This document shows positions 6,929 to 14,717 of a stretch of 35,746 nucleotides of DNA, one piece after another. Origin of the DNA: Bacteroidales bacterium (lineage in GTDB: Bacteria > Bacteroidota > Bacteroidia > Bacteroidales > P3); the NCBI GenBank assembly GCA_017647785.1, contig JAGCJW010000029.1, positions 1-35,746 on the forward strand, given 5' to 3'. Positions within the stretch are counted from its first letter, which is position 1; each line of letters begins with the position of its first letter. The translations under genes and the position numbers were made by a program. The notes under the pieces were generated by a model. That model saw nothing but the letters and a program-made list of their open reading frames with translations. It made no database searches and was not told the DNA's origin.

Positions 6929-7968
6929 AAGAACATCTCAAAATTAAAAAACATATCCACACCATTAAAATACATCTCTTCCACCTCCTCTGCACTCAAT
7001 TCTTTAATAGAATAAGTATTCTCTATATCATCACAAGGATAAGTAAACATAACCTTCAAATCCTTTGGATTACGTTTCACTAAATGATTTAAAACATAAG
7101 GACTATGAGTTGCAATAAATAAGAAATCATCATGTTTTTCAGCACCCTCAATCAACCAATCAACAAACTTACATTGAGTTGGAGGGAAAAGATTATTTTC
7201 AGGCTCTTCAAGAAATATCTCGCTATGATTTGTGTTAATAAAATTATCAGCTTTATCTGCGTATAATTCTCTTAATTTTTCATATTCCTGCTTTTCAAAT
7301 AAAGACCAAGCCTTTTCCTTATTCTCATACTGACCATTAAAAAGATAATCCAAATGAACATACATAGGAAGTAAAGACTGAATACCACTTGAACTATCTT
7401 TGAGTTTTAATGAGTGCCCATTTTTCAATTCTATATTATCTCCCCCGCTAAATTCTTCATAAGAATAAGACATTCCAAGATTAAGAAAGTTATCCTCTTT
7501 CTTAATAAATTTGCGAGCCTTATCCCAATCAGTCATAAAATCAAGCAAATTTCCATCTAAAACTCTTAAATTTTCCCAAGAAGAAAGAGAGGCTACCAAA
7601 TTTCTATCCGCAGGAATATAACTTACCTTTGGACGTTTATAATCCATTAAATCATTTTTAGGTTCTATTTCAATAGTTTGTGAAGCATTATCGTAACGAA
7701 GCTTAAAAAAAGAAGTTTCATACTCTATATAAGTCTTATTTTTAAGATACCCACCCATGTTATAGTATGATATTAATATATTTATAAAGTCCTCTCCTGA
7801 AATCTTTCTATCCAACGACAATGATTTCTCTATAAAAGAACAATAAGAAGCAATCTTTAAAATACAACTCTTCCCCGAACTTTGTAAACCTGTTATCACA
7901 TTCACCTTTCCTAAATTCAATTCACACACCTTTATAGGCCCAAAATTCTTTACAATCAAACGTTTCAT
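6925..7968 (-). CDS. OLD-like/AAA15-type AAA ATPase of a two-gene putative defence module
   Basis: The 347-aa protein starts like SMC/OLD-type ATPases (MKRLIVKNFGPIKV). It has a Walker A GLQSSGKS (27-34), a short helical insertion, an ABC-like signature SSSGIQSLLPM (about 195-205), a Walker B IFLEEPENNLFPP (251-263, catalytic E254/E255) and the switch THSPYVL (287-293). There is no fused nuclease domain. The downstream gene overlaps by 4 bp and encodes a small acidic-motif protein. Such ATPase/effector pairs include PARIS (AriA-AriB), Septu (PtuA-PtuB) and split OLD systems, which act against phage or plasmids. The neighbouring DUF1016 nuclease and replication-type gene relic support an accessory, defence-like setting. 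Its own promoter is at 7996-8003. The ATPase is certain; the defence role is inferred. Confidence 0.88.
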   Translation of the reverse strand: MKRLIVKNFGPIKVCELNLGKVNVITGLQSSGKSCILKIASYCSFIEKSLSLDRKISGEDFINILISYYNMGGYLKNKTYIEYETSFFKLRYDNASQTIEIEPKNDLMDYKRPKVSYIPADRNLVASLSSWENLRVLDGNLLDFMTDWDKARKFIKKEDNFLNLGMSYSYEEFSGGDNIELKNGHSLKLKDSSSGIQSLLPMYVHLDYLFNGQYENKEKAWSLFEKQEYEKLRELYADKADNFINTNHSEIFLEEPENNLFPPTQCKFVDWLIEGAEKHDDFLFIATHSPYVLNHLVKRNPKDLKVMFTYPCDDIENTYSIKELSAEEVEEMYFNGVDMFFNFEMFL

Positions 7969-7995
7969 TTCAAATGATTTTTTTTATTTAAGCTA

Positions 7996-8003
7996 CAAAG
8001 GTA
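7996..8003 (-). promoter_or_regulatory. -7 promoter box for the ATPase/Toprim-like operon
   Basis: Read on the minus strand, TACCTTTG lies 27 bp upstream of the ATPase ATG at 7968. A divergent plus-strand promoter box sits 49 bp away at 8052. Confidence 0.6.
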
Positions 8004-8051
8004 ATATTTTTTTTCAAATATACCACCCTTTCTACCTTGCGAGTTTTTTTG

Positions 8052-8059
8052 TACCTTTG
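8052..8059 (+). promoter_or_regulatory. -7 promoter box in a terminator-like remnant
   Basis: TACCTTTG follows CTTGCGAG plus a T-run, identical to the right half of the terminator-promoter unit at 4471-4495, but the left hairpin arm is missing. It precedes the winged-helix gene relic at 8084. Confidence 0.55.
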
Positions 8060-8083
8060 CTATAAACAATAACACAAACAATT

Positions 8084-8590
8084 ATGAGATATAACATTTT
8101 AGGATTTGACCAAGCAAAAGTCTTAGAATTAAAGACTTACATAGACAGAAAAGAAATTAGACTTAAACGATTTACTTATTCTCAATCACATCTATAATTT
8201 CACAGAACGCAAAGGCATTAAAACCATAATACAAAATGGGTTTGAATATTATTGGGTTGAATACAACACTATCTTAAACGAATTGCCAATTCTCAATATA
8301 AAAAAGCCAGCATTAAGAGAAAGAATTGACAAAATGTGTGCCTTAGAATTGATAGAAAAAATACTTGTAAGCGAAGGTCATTATTCCAATATGACATGCT
8401 TTAGAATTGGAAGAAAATTAGAGGAGGTGTTATTTAAAACAACAGAGAGTACTAAATCTAAACGACAGAGGGGTGTCAATTAAACACACAAGGGGTATCA
8501 ATTCAAACAGAGGACATGAATAATATTATAAATAATAATAGTATTAATAATAATATACTAAAAGAAGATTCATTGTTTGAAAAATGTTAG
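8084..8590 (+). pseudogene. Frameshifted replication-type winged-helix protein
   Basis: Three frames read as one degraded gene. Frame A (from ATG 8084) gives MRYNILGFDQAKVLELK. Frame B, open from 8145 to the stop at 8481-8483, gives KKLDLNDLLILNHIYNFTE, then FEYYWVEYNTILNELPILNI and a wing-like GHYSNMTCFRIG. Frame C, entered near 8480, gives TQGVSIQTEDMNNI and an Asn-rich tail to a TAG at 8588-8590. The joined order (GFxQ..LEL, LDLxDLLIL, YYWV.Y..IL..LPIL) is that of N-terminal winged-helix domains of plasmid/phage replication or DnaD-like proteins. Joining A to B needs loss of one base near 8147-8157; joining B to C needs a second shift. As written, no full-length product is made. The family call is from memory of similar proteins and is moderate. 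Confidence 0.6.
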
Positions 8591-8705
8591 TAAGCATACG
8601 ACAGAAAAGGGAGTAAAGAAAAAGCAAAAATTCAATGGAATAAAATCCCCGAAGAAAAAATTAAAAGAAAAAAACAAAAACAACACTTTGTTTTAAAAAA
8701 TTATT

Positions 8706-8758
8706 TCAAAGAAATATTTTTTTCTTTCTTTGATTTATTTCAATTTTTCTTTGTTTTT
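8706..8758. repeat. Two CTTTG-type repeats 21 bp apart with an inverted partner
   Basis: TTTCTTTGATTTA (8725-8737) and TTTCTTTGTTTTT (8746-8758) are 21 bp apart. TCAAAGAAA (8706-8714) is the inverse of TTTCTTTGA (8725-8733) and can form a hairpin with it. The period matches the arrays at 21342-21446 and 28111-28162. Confidence 0.6.
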
Positions 8759-8770
8759 TTCAAGTCTGTT

Positions 8771-8810
8771 TTTAAACACCTTTTAAACTACATTTAAACG
8801 CTCTTTAAAC
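8771..8810. repeat. Four TTTAAAC boxes at exact 11-bp spacing
   Basis: TTTAAAC occurs at 8771, 8782, 8793 and 8804, each separated by four variable bases, so all boxes lie on one face of the helix. The array ends 48 bp before the fabD -7 box, a suitable place for an activator or architectural protein. Confidence 0.75.
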
Positions 8811-8857
8811 ATCAAAAAATAAATCTCTAATTTTTTACTTTAAAACTGTTTTTTTTG

Positions 8858-8865
8858 TACATTTG
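8858..8865 (+). promoter_or_regulatory. -7 promoter box for fabD
   Basis: TACATTTG (then C) after an eight-T run, 29 bp before the fabD ATG. Confidence 0.65.
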
Positions 8866-8894
8866 CAAATTAAATCTAAAAAAAGAAATAAAAT

Positions 8895-9779
8895 ATGAAA
8901 AAAGCATACGTATTTCCTGGTCAAGGAGCGCAATTTGTTGGTATGGGTAAAGACCTATATGACAATAATGAAGAGTGTAAAGCAATGTTTGAAAAGGCTA
9001 ATGAAATATTAGGTTTTAGAATTACTGATATTATGTTTGCTGGCACTGATGAACAATTAAAACAAACTAATGTTACTCAGCCTGCTATTTTCTTACATTC
9101 TGTTATTCTTGCTCATGCTTTGGGCGAAGAGTTTAAACCTGATATGGTTGCTGGACACTCTTTGGGTGAGTTTTCTGCTTTGGTAGCTGCTAAGGCTATG
9201 AGTTTTGAAGATGGTTTACGTCTTGTGGCTGCAAGAGCTAATGCTATGCAAAAGGCTTGTGAGTTAGAGCCTAGTACAATGGCTGCTATCATTGGTTTAG
9301 ATGATGAAAAGATTGAGCAAGTTTGTGCGGAAATTGAAGAGGTTGTTGTTCCTGCTAACTACAACTGTCCTGGTCAATTGGTTATTTCTGGTTCTATGGA
9401 AGGAATCAACAAGGCTTGTGAGGCTTTGAAGGCTGCTGGTGCTAAGAGAGCTTTACCTTTAAAGGTTGGTGGTGCTTTCCACTCTCCTCTTATGGAGCCT
9501 GCAAGAGTTGAATTGGCTGAGGCTATTGCTAATACTAATATTCAATCTCCTATTTGTCCTGTTTATCAAAACGTAAATGCTCAACCTATGACTGAGCCTG
9601 CTCAAATCAAAGAAAATCTTATTGCTCAATTAACTGCTCCTGTGAAATGGACTCAAATTTCTAAGGCTATGGTTGAAGATGGTGCGACTACTTTTGTTGA
9701 AGTTGGTCCTGGTCAAGTTCTTCAAGGTTTGATTAAAAAGGTTAAGGCTGACGGAGAGTTTATTTCTGCTAGCATTTAA
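8895..9779 (+). CDS. fabD: Malonyl-CoA:ACP transacylase
   Basis: FabD moves the malonyl group from CoA to acyl carrier protein, supplying extender units for type II fatty acid synthesis in the cytoplasm. The 294-aa protein has the full set of family marks: FPGQGAQFVGMG at the start, the nucleophile S89 in GHSLGEFSAL, R114 in VAARANAMQ and the catalytic H196 in GGAFHSPLM, with a closing EVGPGQVLQGL. Length is normal (~300 aa). It has its own promoter, preceded by the TTTAAAC array. A nitroreductase gene starts 15 bp downstream and gcvP follows, so they may share a transcript. Codons end mainly in T (GCT, GGT, CCT), unlike the A-ending bias later in gcvP. Confidence 0.95.
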   Translation: MKKAYVFPGQGAQFVGMGKDLYDNNEECKAMFEKANEILGFRITDIMFAGTDEQLKQTNVTQPAIFLHSVILAHALGEEFKPDMVAGHSLGEFSALVAAKAMSFEDGLRLVAARANAMQKACELEPSTMAAIIGLDDEKIEQVCAEIEEVVVPANYNCPGQLVISGSMEGINKACEALKAAGAKRALPLKVGGAFHSPLMEPARVELAEAIANTNIQSPICPVYQNVNAQPMTEPAQIKENLIAQLTAPVKWTQISKAMVEDGATTFVEVGPGQVLQGLIKKVKADGEFISASI

Positions 9780-9794
9780 TTCTTGATTATATAA

Positions 9795-10358
9795 ATGGAT
9801 ACTTTTAAAGAACTATTACTTAAAAGGCAAAGCGATAGGAAATATTCTTCCAAAAAGGTGGAGGAGGAAAAGGTGCTTGCTTGCATTGAGGCTGCTCGCC
9901 TCTCTCCTTCTGCTTGCAATTCTCAACCGTGGTCGTTTGTGGTGATTGATAGTGAGCCTATCCTTCAACAAGCTCAAAGGCGTATTGCTACTATGGGAAT
10001 GAATCGTTTTGTTAAGCAAGTGCCTTGTTTGATAGCGATAGTTTTGGAAAAGGCTAATTTTACTGCCTCTATTGGTTGTGTGATTAAGGATAAGGAGTAT
10101 CCGTTGTTAGATATAGGAATTGCGGCTAATAATATGTGTATGCAAGCCTCTGAGTTAGGTCTTGGTTCTTGCATACTTGGTTGGTTTGATGAAAAGGGTC
10201 TTAAAAAGCTTATTGATGTGCCCGATAATAAACGTATTCCTTTAGTGATTGCTTTGGGTTATCCCGCTACTATTACAAGGAAAAAGATTCGCAAACCTTT
10301 AAAAGATATTGTGCATTTCAATTCTTATATGAGAAATGAAAAGAAAATAGAATTATAA
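9795..10358 (+). CDS. Nitroreductase-family FMN oxidoreductase
   Basis: The 187-aa protein begins with the family's FMN-phosphate motif RQSDRKYSSKKV and continues with RLSPSACNSQPWSFVVI, IAANNMCMQASELGLGSC and IALGYPA. These are the expected landmarks of nitroreductase-like flavoproteins, which work as dimers with FMN and NAD(P)H. The physiological substrate cannot be read from sequence; members reduce nitroaromatics, quinones or flavins, or act as dehalogenases or dehydrogenases. It lies 15 bp after fabD and 21 bp before gcvP, probably in the same transcript, which says little about function. There is no ferredoxin domain. Confidence 0.88.
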   Translation: MDTFKELLLKRQSDRKYSSKKVEEEKVLACIEAARLSPSACNSQPWSFVVIDSEPILQQAQRRIATMGMNRFVKQVPCLIAIVLEKANFTASIGCVIKDKEYPLLDIGIAANNMCMQASELGLGSCILGWFDEKGLKKLIDVPDNKRIPLVIALGYPATITRKKIRKPLKDIVHFNSYMRNEKKIEL

Positions 10359-10379
10359 ACAAAATAAAAATTAGGCAAA

Positions 10380-13211
10380 ATGATAACAAACAACTTTGCA
10401 CATCGTCATAACGGTCCTCAACCAGCAGAGGTTGAGAAGATGTTAAAGGTAATCGGTGTTAGTAGCATTGATGAACTTATTGACAAGACAATTCCAGCGA
10501 AGATTCGTTTTAAAGAACCTTTGGACCTTCCTCAAGGTATGAACGAATATGAGTATTTTACTATGTTGAAAGGCATGGCAGCTAAGAACAAAATGTATGA
10601 AACTTACATTGGTCAAGGTTACTACAATACAATAGTTCCTGCTGTGTTACAAAGAAATATTTTAGAGAACCCAGGTTGGTACACTTCTTACACTCCTTAC
10701 CAAGCTGAAATCTCTCAAGGTCGTTTGGAAACTCTTTTCACTTTCCAAACTATGATTTGTTCAATGACTGCAATGCCTTTGGCTAATGCGTCTTTACTTG
10801 ATGAGGCTACTGCTTGTGCGGAAGCTATGTTGATGTTCTATGGTTCAAGAAGCCGCCAACAACAAAAAGATAATGTTAATAAATTCTTTGTTAGTGAAAA
10901 TCTTTTCGCTCAATCAATAGATGTTATCAAAACAAGAGCCGTTCCTCGTGGAATAGAAGTTGTTGTAGGAAGTGATGACACTGTTCTTGATGAAACTTTC
11001 TTTGGTGCTATTGTTCAATATCCTAACAAAAAAGGTGAGGTATTGGATTATGCAGAATTTACTGCTAATGCAAAAGCAAAAGGAATTTTTGTTGCAGTGG
11101 CTGCTGACTTAATGAGTTTGGCTTTATTGACTCCTCCAGGAGAATGGGGTGCTGATTGCGTTTGCGGTACAACTCAAAGATTTGGTTGTCCAATGAGCTT
11201 TGGTGGTCCTTCTGCTGCTTACTTTGCTTGTACTGAAAACTTCAAAAGAACAATGCCAGGTAGAATCATTGGTCAAACAGTAGATGCACAAGGTAATAAG
11301 GCTTTCCGTTTAGCTCTTCAAACAAGAGAACAACACATCAAACGTGAAAAAGCAACTTCTAACATTTGTACTGCTCAAGCTCTTGTTGCTATTATGGCAG
11401 GACAATATGCAGCTTATCACGGACAAGAAGGAATTAGAGAAATTGCACAAGACATCAACAAAACTGCAACTACAATTGCAGAAAATGCAAAAACATACGG
11501 CTACACTCAATTAAACGAAACTTATTTCGATACAATACGTTTAGCATGTCCTGTTGAAGCAGAAAAAGTTTGTGCCTTAGCTGTCGAAAATCAAATGAAC
11601 TTCTTATTGATTGATAATAAAACAATAGGAATTTCAACAGATGAAACAACTTCTTGCAAAAACGTTGAAAACATATTAAGAGTACTTGCACAAGCAGCAG
11701 GTAAAGAATTTGTTGAATTCGCTTGCGCTGAACCAAAAGGAATACCTGCAAACCTAAAAAGACAATCTGCTTTCTTAACTCAAAAAGTATTCTCTTCTTA
11801 TCACTCAGAAACTGAAATGATGAGATACTTAAAGAAAATGGAAGTAAAAGACTTGTCATTAAACAGAGCTATGATTCCACTTGGTTCTTGTACAATGAAA
11901 CTTAACGCTGCAATGGAAATGATTCCATTCACTTGGGCAGAATTTGCAAACGTTCACCCATTTGTACCAAGAAATCAAGCAGAGGGTTATTATGAACTTG
12001 TTGAAGATATGGATAGAATACTTTCTAAAATCACAGGATTTGCAAAAGTAAGTCTTCAACCAAATTCAGGAGCAGCAGGAGAATACGCAGGATTGATGAC
12101 AATACGTAATTTCCAAATCGCAAACGGACAAGCAAACAGAACAGTTTGTTTAATCCCTGCTTCTGCTCACGGAACAAACCCAGCTTCTGCTGCAATGGCA
12201 GGAATGAATATCATAGTAATCAAAACAACTGCTGAGGGAGAAATCGATATTGCTGACTTGAAAGAAAAAGCAGAAGCAAATAAAGAAAACCTTTCTTGCT
12301 TAATGGTTACTTACCCTTCTACTCACGGAGTATTTGAAGAAGGAATCATAGATATTATAAACATCATTCACGAAAACGGTGGATTGGTTTATATGGACGG
12401 AGCAAACATGAATGCACAAATAGGTTTGACATCACCAGGCTTTATGGGAGCTGACGTTTGCCACTTGAACTTACACAAATCATTTGCAATGCCTCACGGT
12501 GGTGGTGGTCCAGGAGTTGGACCAATTGGTTGTACAGCAGCTCTTGCTGATTACCTTCCAACTCACGGAACAATATCAACAGGTTCTACAAAAGGCTCAC
12601 CTGTAGCCGCATCACCATTTGGAAGTGCAGGATTATTACCTATCACTTACGGATACTTGAAAATGTGCGGTGGAGAAGGACTTGCACAAGCAACAAAATA
12701 CGCTATCTTGAACGCAAACTACATGAGAACAAGAATAGCAACAGCTTACAATATCCTTTACACAGGAACTCACGGAATGTGTGCTCACGAATTTATCATG
12801 GATTGCAACCAATTCTCATTAAGTTCAGGAGTACAATGCGGAGATATAGCAAAACGTTTAATGGACTACGGTTTCCACGCACCAACAGTTGCATTCCCTG
12901 TTCACGGAACATTGATGATAGAACCAACAGAATCAGAACCATTGTCAGAAATGGATAGATTGTGCAATGCTTTAATCCAAATCCGTCAAGAAATTCGCGA
13001 CATAGAAGAAGGAAAAGCAGACAAACAAAACAATATCATCATGAACGCACCTCACACAATGCAAGTAGTTTGTGCAGATACATGGGATAGACCATACACT
13101 CGTCAAATGGCAGCCTTCCCTCTTGAACACGATGACAAATACTGGCCATGTTCTTCAAGAGTAGATGACGCATACGGCGATAGAAACCTTGTAGTATCTT
13201 GGGCTGAATAA
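10380..13211 (+). CDS. gcvP: Glycine dehydrogenase (decarboxylating), P protein
   Basis: The P protein of the glycine cleavage system decarboxylates glycine with pyridoxal phosphate and passes the aminomethyl group to the lipoyl-H protein. This is the long single-chain form (943 aa, as in E. coli) with both halves fused. Seen here: FAHRHNGP near the start, YTPYQAEISQGRLE, EATACAEAM, the C-terminal half with PLGSCTMKLNAA, PNSGAAGEYAGL, SAHGTNPASAAMAG, and the PLP lysine K700 in LNLHKSFAMPHGGGGPG. It ends with DDAYGDRNLVVSW. No gcvT or gcvH is in the window. Third-base usage changes along the gene, from T-ending in the first third to A-ending later. A strong terminator follows. Confidence 0.97.
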   Translation: MITNNFAHRHNGPQPAEVEKMLKVIGVSSIDELIDKTIPAKIRFKEPLDLPQGMNEYEYFTMLKGMAAKNKMYETYIGQGYYNTIVPAVLQRNILENPGWYTSYTPYQAEISQGRLETLFTFQTMICSMTAMPLANASLLDEATACAEAMLMFYGSRSRQQQKDNVNKFFVSENLFAQSIDVIKTRAVPRGIEVVVGSDDTVLDETFFGAIVQYPNKKGEVLDYAEFTANAKAKGIFVAVAADLMSLALLTPPGEWGADCVCGTTQRFGCPMSFGGPSAAYFACTENFKRTMPGRIIGQTVDAQGNKAFRLALQTREQHIKREKATSNICTAQALVAIMAGQYAAYHGQEGIREIAQDINKTATTIAENAKTYGYTQLNETYFDTIRLACPVEAEKVCALAVENQMNFLLIDNKTIGISTDETTSCKNVENILRVLAQAAGKEFVEFACAEPKGIPANLKRQSAFLTQKVFSSYHSETEMMRYLKKMEVKDLSLNRAMIPLGSCTMKLNAAMEMIPFTWAEFANVHPFVPRNQAEGYYELVEDMDRILSKITGFAKVSLQPNSGAAGEYAGLMTIRNFQIANGQANRTVCLIPASAHGTNPASAAMAGMNIIVIKTTAEGEIDIADLKEKAEANKENLSCLMVTYPSTHGVFEEGIIDIINIIHENGGLVYMDGANMNAQIGLTSPGFMGADVCHLNLHKSFAMPHGGGGPGVGPIGCTAALADYLPTHGTISTGSTKGSPVAASPFGSAGLLPITYGYLKMCGGEGLAQATKYAILNANYMRTRIATAYNILYTGTHGMCAHEFIMDCNQFSLSSGVQCGDIAKRLMDYGFHAPTVAFPVHGTLMIEPTESEPLSEMDRLCNALIQIRQEIRDIEEGKADKQNNIIMNAPHTMQVVCADTWDRPYTRQMAAFPLEHDDKYWPCSSRVDDAYGDRNLVVSWAE

Positions 13212-13240
13212 GTCTAAAAGATAAAAAACAAGCATAAAAC

Positions 13241-13272
13241 AAAAGCGGAGCATTGAAAAATGTTCCGCTTTT
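13241..13272 (+). terminator. Terminator after gcvP
   Basis: A 12-bp stem with one G-T pair (13241-13252 with 13261-13272; core AGCGGA/TCCGCT), an 8-nt loop and a T-rich tail. Confidence 0.85.
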
Positions 13273-13297
13273 TCTTTTTAATTATTAGTTCTTTTTA

Positions 13298-13305
13298 TAC
13301 CTTTG
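13298..13305 (+). promoter_or_regulatory. -7 promoter box for the T9SS cargo gene
   Basis: TACCTTTG (then C), 27 bp before the ATG at 13333. Confidence 0.6.
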
Positions 13306-13332
13306 CACATATAAAGTAAAAACAAAGAAAGT

Positions 13333-14553
13333 ATGAAAAAGATTTTATTAGTTATTTTGTGTTGTATTGTTAGTGCTGGTGCATTTTCACAACATCTTTC
13401 ATTGCAAGAGCGTTTGAATACGGACAAAAATGCAAAGGTATTGAATTTCCGTCCTGCTGAAAAAATGGCTTTAAGTGGTGATTACAATTATCGTTTAGAC
13501 TCTTACAATACCGATGATTATTATTTGAATTGTAATTACTATTATGATTCACAACGTCGTTTGCAAGCTATTTATGAAATAGTGCCTGCTGAATATGAAT
13601 TGATAGATTCTATTCGCTACAACGAATACAATCAAATGGTACGTCTTGACGGATACCAATTACTTAACAATGAATGGAAAAATGTCTATTACATAGAATA
13701 CACCTACAATAATCAAGGATTACTTGCCTCACGTTCAAACTACAATAACTTTGGTGGAGAGTTTGAATTGGGTGGAATTTATGAATATTTCTACAACTCA
13801 AACGGTCAAATCACTACAATGGAATTGACTATGGCAGATATGCTTTTGCAAATAGTTGAGTATGAATATGAAAATGGTCTTTTAGCAACAGAAACATGGA
13901 GTTATGCCGATGACCCTTTTTCACCAAATACTACTTTCTCTGCAAATGAACGTATGGATTACTCTTACACAAATGGCAATTTAACACTTATAACATACAA
14001 CACTTTTGATGGATTTGCTTGGAGCGTTTATGGCACAAGAACTTACACATATAACGAAGCAGGTAACTGCACCGAAGTTCATGCTTATGATGGTAACGGA
14101 AACGAAACCGAACGTTCTCTTTTCACTTACGACAATCGTTTATTGGAAGAAACACTTATGCCTTGGACTCCTGAAATGACACGTCCTCAAACTTTCAACA
14201 ACAGAAACCTTTACACACTTGAAGAATATTGGGCATTAGATGCTAACTTCACTTTGCAATATGTATGTGATTATGAATACAATTACGTAGATATTGATGC
14301 AGTTGGACTTGCAGACGTAGAGCAATTACCACTTTCAATCGCACCTAATCCAACCGAAAGCCTAATCACATTATCAGGATTAAAAGAAGGCGTTCATCAA
14401 ATGGAGGTTATAGATATGGCAGGTCGTGTAATGATGCAAGAAAACATTACAAACAACGCTACAATCAATCTTTCAGACTTACAAAAAGGCTGTTACCTTG
14501 TAAAAGTTATGAATAACACATCTGTTTATACTTCAAAAGTAGTTGTAAGATAA
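13333..14553 (+). CDS. Secreted protein with YD-like repeats and a T9SS type A sorting domain
   Basis: The 406-aa protein has a clear signal peptide (MKKILLVILCCIVSAGAFSQ). The body holds tandem strand-rich units such as YTYNNQGLLASRSNY, YEYENGLLATE, YTYNEAGNCTEV and FTYDNRLLEE, resembling YD/RHS-type repeats. The last ~70 residues (from SIAPNPTESLITL, through MEVIDMAGRVM, to GCYLVKVMNNTSVYTSKVVVR) are a typical type A Por-secretion C-terminal signal. The protein is thus expected to cross the outer membrane by T9SS and be anchored or released after the signal is removed. No catalytic motif is seen; adhesion or carbohydrate binding is possible but not shown. It is monocistronic, between its own promoter and terminator. 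Confidence 0.88.
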   Translation: MKKILLVILCCIVSAGAFSQHLSLQERLNTDKNAKVLNFRPAEKMALSGDYNYRLDSYNTDDYYLNCNYYYDSQRRLQAIYEIVPAEYELIDSIRYNEYNQMVRLDGYQLLNNEWKNVYYIEYTYNNQGLLASRSNYNNFGGEFELGGIYEYFYNSNGQITTMELTMADMLLQIVEYEYENGLLATETWSYADDPFSPNTTFSANERMDYSYTNGNLTLITYNTFDGFAWSVYGTRTYTYNEAGNCTEVHAYDGNGNETERSLFTYDNRLLEETLMPWTPEMTRPQTFNNRNLYTLEEYWALDANFTLQYVCDYEYNYVDIDAVGLADVEQLPLSIAPNPTESLITLSGLKEGVHQMEVIDMAGRVMMQENITNNATINLSDLQKGCYLVKVMNNTSVYTSKVVVR

Positions 14554-14575
14554 TATTTTAAAACACAATAAAACG

Positions 14576-14603
14576 AAGGGTGAAAGTAAATTCTTTCACC
14601 CTT
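14576..14603 (+). terminator. Terminator after the T9SS cargo gene
   Basis: AAGGGTGAAAG (14576-14586) pairs with CTTTCACCCTT (14593-14603), 6-nt loop, then T-rich. The arms are the same as in the hairpin at 23681-23710. Confidence 0.85.
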
Positions 14604-14641
14604 TATTTTTTTCCTAAGAAAAAATTTTCTTTTTCTTTGAC

Positions 14642-14671
14642 TTGTTATTTTGATTTTTTTATTTAATTTTG
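14642..14671 (+). promoter_or_regulatory. Promoter of the export operon (TTG, 19 bp, TAATTTTG)
   Basis: A -33 TTG (14642-14644) and a -7 box TAATTTTG (14664-14671) are separated by 19 bp, a full match to the Bacteroidota housekeeping promoter pattern. Confidence 0.6.
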
Positions 14672-14673
14672 TA

Positions 14674-14689
14674 TTAACAAAATTGTTAA
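14674..14689. promoter_or_regulatory. Candidate TetR operator palindrome
   Basis: TTAACAA-AA-TTGTTAA is a perfect inverted repeat immediately downstream of the -7 box, covering the expected transcription start and ending 28 bp before the tetR-type gene. A further half site, CTGTTAA, is at 14697-14703. Position and symmetry suggest autorepression. Confidence 0.6.
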
Positions 14690-14717
14690 ACCATACTGTT
14701 AAAGAAAGAAAAGCTAT

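Larger units (their letters stand above)
8591..8894. other. AT-rich geneless stretch with periodic repeats upstream of fabD
   Basis: No supported gene. A Lys/Asn-rich open stretch (about 8575-8690) has no start and looks like decayed tail sequence. From 8700 on there are repeated CTTTG motifs, four phased TTTAAAC boxes and the fabD promoter, all listed separately. Confidence 0.7.

Noticed and set aside
4448..8060. Integron-type cassette array (hairpins as attC sites)
   Set aside because: No integrase gene or attC-type core sites are seen; the hairpins are ordinary terminators with T-runs.
12665..12958. Alternative-frame 97-aa open frame inside gcvP
   Set aside because: gcvP reads through without a break and keeps all motifs; the second frame is basic, Ser/Arg-rich and without a start context.
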